In this document: positions 59,537 through 64,000 of the stretch, piece after piece
How the letters are laid out: every line of letters begins with the position of its first letter
Numbering within the stretch: position 1 is the stretch's first letter
Source: Phenylobacterium sp. J367
Lineage (GTDB): Bacteria > Pseudomonadota > Alphaproteobacteria > Caulobacterales > Caulobacteraceae
NCBI RefSeq assembly: GCF_024699985.1
Contig: NZ_JAJONA010000001.1
Coordinates: 2,920,501 to 2,984,500, forward strand
Direction of reading: 5' to 3'
DNA length: 64,000 nt
Notes under the pieces: generated by a model
The model's input: only the letters and a program-made list of their open reading frames with translations
Databases searched by the model: none
What the model was told of the DNA's origin: nothing
Program-made: the position numbers and the translations under genes

Positions 59537-61846
59537 ATGAAGCTCCGACGGCAGGCCTATCTCTCGAGCGCCGCGATCTGCGCCACGCTCCTCACCAGCG
59601 TCGTGACGGGCGCCGCGGCCCAGACAGCCGTGTCGAACGACGACGCGGTGGCGCTCGAGGAACTGGTCGTCACCGCCCGCAAGCGTGAGGAGACCCTGCA
59701 GGACGTTCCTGTGTCGGTCGCGGCGGTCACCGGCGAGGTCCTGCGGGACGAGAAGATCGTGAATCAGGTCGACCTGGCCATGCGGGTTCCCGCCTTCAAG
59801 CAGACCACCGCAGGCGTGAACACCTACACGTTCATCCGTGGCGTCGGGTCCGGCGGCAACCCCTCCTTCGAACAGTCCGTGGCGAGCTTCGTCGACGGGG
59901 TCTATGCCGGACGCGGCCAGCAATCGCGCTTTCCCTACTATGACCTGGAGCGGGTCGAGGTCCTGCGGGGGCCGCAGGTGACCCTCTATGGCAACAGCGC
60001 CATCGCCGGGGCGATCAGCGTCATCAGCCGCAAGCCGGGTGACACCTTCGAAGGCGACTTCTCGGCGACCTACGAGACGCAGCATCAGGAGACGGTCCTG
60101 CAGGGCGGGGTCACCGTGCCGGTCACCGACAGGTTCCGTATCCGCCTCGCCGGCTACGTGGCGGATCTCGACAAGGGCTGGCTGAAGACCATCCGTCCGA
60201 CCGGCGTCACCCACGATCCGCGGCGTCGCGACCGGGCCGGGCGCATCATCGCCGAGTTCGAGCCCACGGACGCCTTGTCGATCGAGCTGAAGTACGACTC
60301 CTACTCGCTCCTCAGCCTGGGCGGGACCAACCAGGCCACCGCCAACATCGGCAACGCCTCTGTCACCGAGTTCCGGTTCGACCGCGTGCGCGCGTTCGGC
60401 AATGGCCCGCCGCAGAACGGGAAGACGCAGGACACGGCGCGGATGAACAACCAGGCCGTCCAGGGGACGGTGAACTATGACGTGGCGCTAGGCACCATCA
60501 CCTCCGTCACGGCCTACACCTGGTACGGCTTCTCGCAGGACACCGAGGGCGACATGAGCCCTCTGCCGATCTTCGACTACGACCACCACGAGCACTACGG
60601 CCAGTTCAGCCAGGAGTTCCGGCTCACCTCGACGGGCGACCAGCGGCTCAACTACATCGTCGGCGTCTATTACCAGCGCGACGATCTGAACCCCTCGGCC
60701 CAGAACAAGCTCAACCTGTCAGCCCAGCCCGCACCGTTCGGCGCGCCGCTGCCGCCCATCGCGCGCCTGAGCTACCTGGACCAGCAGACCACGAACTATT
60801 CGGCGTTCTTCGACACCAACTACCAGCTGACCGACAGCCTGAAGGTGAACGTCGGCGGCCGCTACATGCGCGTCGAGAAGGAGGCCGAGCAGGGGTCCTA
60901 TTCGGTGCGGATCAACACCACCATCCCCGACCCGTCGATCGAGCAGTCGCCGGCGCCGGGCGTCCCGTCGATCTACTCCCGGGTCTACGGCTTCCCGCAC
61001 ATCTTCCGGGACCTGGAGCTCTCGGAATCGCACTTCATGCCGGAAGTCGGCCTGCAGTACGAAATCGACAACGGCATGTTCTACGCCAAGGTGGTCCGCG
61101 GCGCCAAAGCCGGCGGCTTCGACTGGGTCTATGCCGGCGCCGACAGGAACGCCCTGAAGTTCCTGCCCGAGAAGGCGACCTCTTATGAGGCCGGTTATCG
61201 TGGAACCCTCCTCAATGGCCGCCTGTTCTTCGGCGCCACCATCTACCGGATGGACATCGAGGATCTGCAGGTCAGCGTCTTCGATGGCCGCACCAGCTAC
61301 GTCGTCGGCAACGCCGCCGAGCAGCGGGCGCAGGGCTTCGAGACCGACTTCACGTGGCGTCCGACGTCGGCGCTGCGGATCAACGGGGCGCTGGCGTACA
61401 GCGACGCCTATTGGGTCAGCTACCCGAACTCGGCCTGCTATGTGGAACAGCGCCTCGCCACGCCGGCCGGCACGGTCTGTCGCCAGGATCTGACCGGCAA
61501 GCCCGCCCCCGTGAACTCGAAATGGTCGGCTGCACTCGGCTTCAGCCATACCGCCGAGCTGGGATCGTTCGTGCTGACCACGCAGGCGAACTACAGCTAT
61601 CGGACCAAGTCCAACCTGGGCCTGTCGAACGACCCGATGCAGATCCAGAAGGCGTTCGGCCTGCTCGACGCCCGGCTGGCCCTTTCGACGGCCGACGAGC
61701 GGTGGACCTTCGCGGTGTTCGGCAAGAACCTCACCGACGAACTCTACAGCGACTATGGGACGGATGCGCCCAGCGTCACGGGCGTCAGGTTCCGCGACAC
61801 CCAGCGCACCCGGCAGGTCGGGGTGGAGCTCTCCACCCGCTTCTAG
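59537..61846 (+). CDS. TonB-dependent outer-membrane receptor 3
   Basis: Intact 769-residue receptor. A signal peptide (LSSAAICATLLTSVVTG, cleavage after AAA) is followed by the TonB-box region LEELVVTARKREETLQDVP, a plug domain (VEVLRGPQVTLYGNSA) and a barrel ending with VELSTRF. It belongs to a different branch from receptors 1 and 2. ATG 59537 has AAGGGGGGATCTG before it. Motif B sites 5 and 6 upstream tie it to the aromatic pathway, so it probably imports that substrate across the outer membrane. A textbook terminator follows. Confidence 0.95.
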   Translation: MKLRRQAYLSSAAICATLLTSVVTGAAAQTAVSNDDAVALEELVVTARKREETLQDVPVSVAAVTGEVLRDEKIVNQVDLAMRVPAFKQTTAGVNTYTFIRGVGSGGNPSFEQSVASFVDGVYAGRGQQSRFPYYDLERVEVLRGPQVTLYGNSAIAGAISVISRKPGDTFEGDFSATYETQHQETVLQGGVTVPVTDRFRIRLAGYVADLDKGWLKTIRPTGVTHDPRRRDRAGRIIAEFEPTDALSIELKYDSYSLLSLGGTNQATANIGNASVTEFRFDRVRAFGNGPPQNGKTQDTARMNNQAVQGTVNYDVALGTITSVTAYTWYGFSQDTEGDMSPLPIFDYDHHEHYGQFSQEFRLTSTGDQRLNYIVGVYYQRDDLNPSAQNKLNLSAQPAPFGAPLPPIARLSYLDQQTTNYSAFFDTNYQLTDSLKVNVGGRYMRVEKEAEQGSYSVRINTTIPDPSIEQSPAPGVPSIYSRVYGFPHIFRDLELSESHFMPEVGLQYEIDNGMFYAKVVRGAKAGGFDWVYAGADRNALKFLPEKATSYEAGYRGTLLNGRLFFGATIYRMDIEDLQVSVFDGRTSYVVGNAAEQRAQGFETDFTWRPTSALRINGALAYSDAYWVSYPNSACYVEQRLATPAGTVCRQDLTGKPAPVNSKWSAALGFSHTAELGSFVLTTQANYSYRTKSNLGLSNDPMQIQKAFGLLDARLALSTADERWTFAVFGKNLTDELYSDYGTDAPSVTGVRFRDTQRTRQVGVELSTRF

Positions 61847-61889
61847 GCGCGACATCGCCGCCCCGTCGTCCTCCGGGCGGCGAAGGACT

Positions 61890-61919
61890 GGCCCCGGGCT
61901 CACGCCCGGGGCCGTTTTT
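61890..61919 (+). terminator. Rho-independent terminator after receptor 3
   Basis: A 10-bp perfect stem, GGCCCCGGGC at 61890-61899 and GCCCGGGGCC at 61904-61913, with loop TCAC, is followed by G and five T. It starts 43 bases after the receptor stop and separates it from the convergent oxidoreductase gene. Confidence 0.9.
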
Positions 61920-61981
61920 CTGGCGGGGAACGGGAGGCCTGCCGGGGGCGCGCCGGTTGGGCGCGTCCCCGGCAGGCTGAT

Positions 61982-64000
61982 CTATTCGGCGGCGACGATC
62001 TGCGGGGCAGTGAGGGCCGCCAGCAGGTCGGAGCGCATGCGCTCGGCCTCGGCCGCGCGGGTCTCCTTGATGTGCCCGTAACCGTAGATCTCCGCGGGCA
62101 GGCCGGCGAGCTTGACGGCGACCGCCATGTTGGCCGGCGTCAGGTGCTCGAGCGTCCGCTCCATGTCGGCGCGGTAGGTCTCGATCAGCCGCCGTTCCAT
62201 ACGCCGTTCCGGCGTGCGGCCGAACGGGTCGAACGGCGTGCCGCGGAGCCCCTTCAGGCGGGCCAGCACCTTGAAGCCGGTCATCATCCACGGGCCGAAG
62301 GTGAGCTTCCTTGGCAGGCCGCTGTCCTTGTCCCTGGGGGCGATGAGCGGCGGCGACAGATGGAAGGTGAGCTTGAGGTCGCCCTCGAACTGGGCCTTCA
62401 GCTTCTCGGCGAACTCGCCGTTGGCGTAGAGCCTGGCGACCTCGTACTCGTCCTTGTAGGCCATCAGCTTGAACAGGTTGCGGGCCACGGCCATGGTCAG
62501 GTCCTCGCCGCCCGGCGTGACGGCCTGCTCCGCCCGCCGCACCCGCTCGACGAAGGCGCCGTAGGCTTCGGCGTAGCGCCTGTCCTGATAGGCGGTGAGG
62601 AACGCGCTCCGGCGCTCGACAACCTCGTCCAGAGACAGCGAAAGGGCGGTTGAGCCCTTGGCCGCATCGGTCGGCGCCGGAGCCGCCAGAGCCGCCACGG
62701 CGTCCGGCTCGACCACCGCCCACCGCCCCAGGGAGAACGCCAGCAGGGTCTGCTCGACGGACACGCCATTGAGCCGGATGGCTTCCTCGATCGAGGTGCG
62801 GCGGACCGGCAGCAGTCCCAGCTGGCAGGCAGCGCCGACGACCATCATGTTGGTGGCGATGGAATCCCCCAGAAGGCCTTCCGCCAGCGCCGTCGCCGGC
62901 AGGAAGACGCTGCGCTGCGGGTCGAGAAGGTCCTGCAGCTTCCGCGCCGTCTGCGCCTCGTTGAAGTTGATGGTGCGCGTGAACGTGAAGGCGGCGGTGG
63001 GCGTGACGTCGCTGTTGACCACCCCGGCGGTGACGCCCCGCTGCAGCATCTGCGCGGCCTCTGCGCCGCCCGCCGTGATCATGTCGCAGGCCAGGAGCAG
63101 GTCGGCCGAGGCGGTGTCCACGCGCGCCGCGAAGACCTCGTCCACGCTGGGGGCGATCTTGAGGTGGCTCATGACCGCCCCGTTCTTCTGCGAGAGCCCG
63201 GTCATGTCGACGATGGAGCAGCCCATGCCGTCGACATGGGCCGCCATGCCGAGCACGGCGCCCACGGTGATCACGCCGGTTCCGCCGATGCCTGTGATCA
63301 GGATCGAGCTCGAGCCCGGGCTCTGCACGGGCTCGGGGAGGGGGGGGACGCTCAGTCGGCCGGAAGCCGGCGCGCGGGCGCGGGGCCTGCCGCCCTCCAC
63401 CGTGACAAAGGAGGGGCAGAATCCCTGAACGCAGCTGAAGTCCTTGTTGCAGGAGGACTGATCGATCTTCCGCTTACGGCCGAACTCGGTCTCCAGCGGC
63501 TGGACGCTCACGCAATTCGACTTCACGCCGCAATCGCCGCAGCCTTCGCATACAAGGTCGTTGATGAAGACGCGCTGCGGAGGATCCGGGAACTCGCCGC
63601 GCTTGCGGCGACGACGCTTCTCGGCTGCGCAGACCTGATCGTAGATGATCACCGTGACGCCGGGCACCTCGCGCAGCTCCTTCTGGATCGCGTCCAGCCG
63701 GTCGCGGCCGTGCAGCGGGATGTCGCCGAGCTGTGCCCTGACCGCGACGTAGCGACCCGGATCGTCGGCGATGATCAGCACGCGGGCCGCACCCTCCGCC
63801 CTGAGCTCCTGGGCGATCTGCAGGGTGGTGAGCGTGCCCTCGACCGGCTGGCCGCCGGTCATCGCCACGGCGTCGTTGTAGAGCAGCTTGTAGGTGATGT
63901 TGACGCCGGCGGCGATCGCCGCGCGCACGGCGAGGACGCCAGAATGGAAATAGGTCCCGTCGCCAAGGTTCTGGAACACGTGCCGGGTCTCGGTGAATGG
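61982..64000 (-). CDS. Indolepyruvate:ferredoxin oxidoreductase-family protein, copy 2 (5' part outside window)
   Basis: C-terminal 672 codons of a protein paralogous to the one at 16723; the N-terminal alpha-like domain lies beyond the right edge. Visible in order: the TPP-domain end GDGTYFHSG, the Fe-S segment CEGCGDCGVKSNC with SCVQGFC, the gamma domain SILITGIGGTGVITVGAVLG, and the C-terminal domain with FGRTPERRMERRL. No frameshift is seen in this copy. It should be a TPP and Fe-S dependent 2-oxoacid oxidoreductase. It faces receptor 3 tail to tail, so its link to the aromatic regulon is by position only. Confidence 0.88.
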   Translation of the reverse strand, partial: PFTETRHVFQNLGDGTYFHSGVLAVRAAIAAGVNITYKLLYNDAVAMTGGQPVEGTLTTLQIAQELRAEGAARVLIIADDPGRYVAVRAQLGDIPLHGRDRLDAIQKELREVPGVTVIIYDQVCAAEKRRRRKRGEFPDPPQRVFINDLVCEGCGDCGVKSNCVSVQPLETEFGRKRKIDQSSCNKDFSCVQGFCPSFVTVEGGRPRARAPASGRLSVPPLPEPVQSPGSSSILITGIGGTGVITVGAVLGMAAHVDGMGCSIVDMTGLSQKNGAVMSHLKIAPSVDEVFAARVDTASADLLLACDMITAGGAEAAQMLQRGVTAGVVNSDVTPTAAFTFTRTINFNEAQTARKLQDLLDPQRSVFLPATALAEGLLGDSIATNMMVVGAACQLGLLPVRRTSIEEAIRLNGVSVEQTLLAFSLGRWAVVEPDAVAALAAPAPTDAAKGSTALSLSLDEVVERRSAFLTAYQDRRYAEAYGAFVERVRRAEQAVTPGGEDLTMAVARNLFKLMAYKDEYEVARLYANGEFAEKLKAQFEGDLKLTFHLSPPLIAPRDKDSGLPRKLTFGPWMMTGFKVLARLKGLRGTPFDPFGRTPERRMERRLIETYRADMERTLEHLTPANMAVAVKLAGLPAEIYGYGHIKETRAAEAERMRSDLLAALTAPQIVAAE

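Noticed and set aside
1..64000. CRISPR arrays, tRNA or rRNA genes
   Set aside because: No regularly spaced direct repeats and no cloverleaf or rRNA-like stretches were noticed while reading; a covariance-model scan was not possible.

Overview
The window is very G+C-rich bacterial DNA. Gene content points to an alphaproteobacterium, most likely Caulobacterales or Sphingomonadales: large TonB-dependent receptors with the VVTAR plug start, Rieske and LigAB-type ring-attacking enzymes, spinster-type MFS carriers, many acyl-CoA dehydrogenases and P450s. No rRNA, tRNA or CRISPR array was seen. Almost every gene is catabolic, so the window reads as one large degradative island.

Left part (about 0-42.5 kb): a partial TetR gene, then a ketosteroid-dehydrogenase-like flavoprotein, a P450 and a GPH-type transporter; two tandem paralogous TonB receptors; a Tat-exported CocE-type hydrolase; a MaoC-type hydratase pair; a double NTF2-like protein; an operon of Old Yellow Enzyme, a carboxymuconolactone-decarboxylase-like protein and a giant indolepyruvate:ferredoxin-oxidoreductase-family protein; a VOC, acyl-CoA dehydrogenase and SDR operon; a six-gene minus-strand operon (thiolase, FadB-type protein, FAH hydrolase, P450, alpha/beta hydrolase, SDR); a probable heteromeric acyl-CoA dehydrogenase pair; a lipoprotein PQQ dehydrogenase; a PhyH/IorA/IorB-like operon; an MFS carrier, a ferredoxin and an ACAD10/11-like protein. 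Together these look like uptake, oxygenation and beta-oxidation of a hydrophobic, probably cyclic isoprenoid or steroid-like substrate (inference). Nine variants of one operator-like motif, (T)ACCAA-MCG-N-TTGGT-like, lie in the promoter gaps.

An IS110/IS1111-type element (about 43.03-44.37 kb), with 15-bp subterminal inverted repeats, separates this from the right part.

Right part (44.5-64 kb): a nearly complete aromatic meta-cleavage pathway. It comprises a Rieske ferredoxin, dioxygenase alpha and beta subunits and a cis-diol dehydrogenase; a LigA/LigB extradiol dioxygenase, C-C hydrolase, ferredoxin reductase and MFS operon; a hydratase and an HpaI-type aldolase; an acyl-CoA ligase, a class III CoA-transferase, an MFS carrier, a TonB receptor and a TetR regulator. 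A second indolepyruvate-oxidoreductase paralogue runs off the right edge. Here the promoter gaps carry a different motif, TACA-N4-TGTA, including the gap next to the local TetR gene, which suggests a second, self-contained regulon.

About 34 single-base frameshifts interrupt otherwise intact genes, nearly all in short G or C runs. Correcting one base at each site restores family-typical lengths, so I treat them as sequencing or assembly errors rather than pseudogenes. Coordinates below span the corrected genes. None occurs between 52.3 kb and the right edge.
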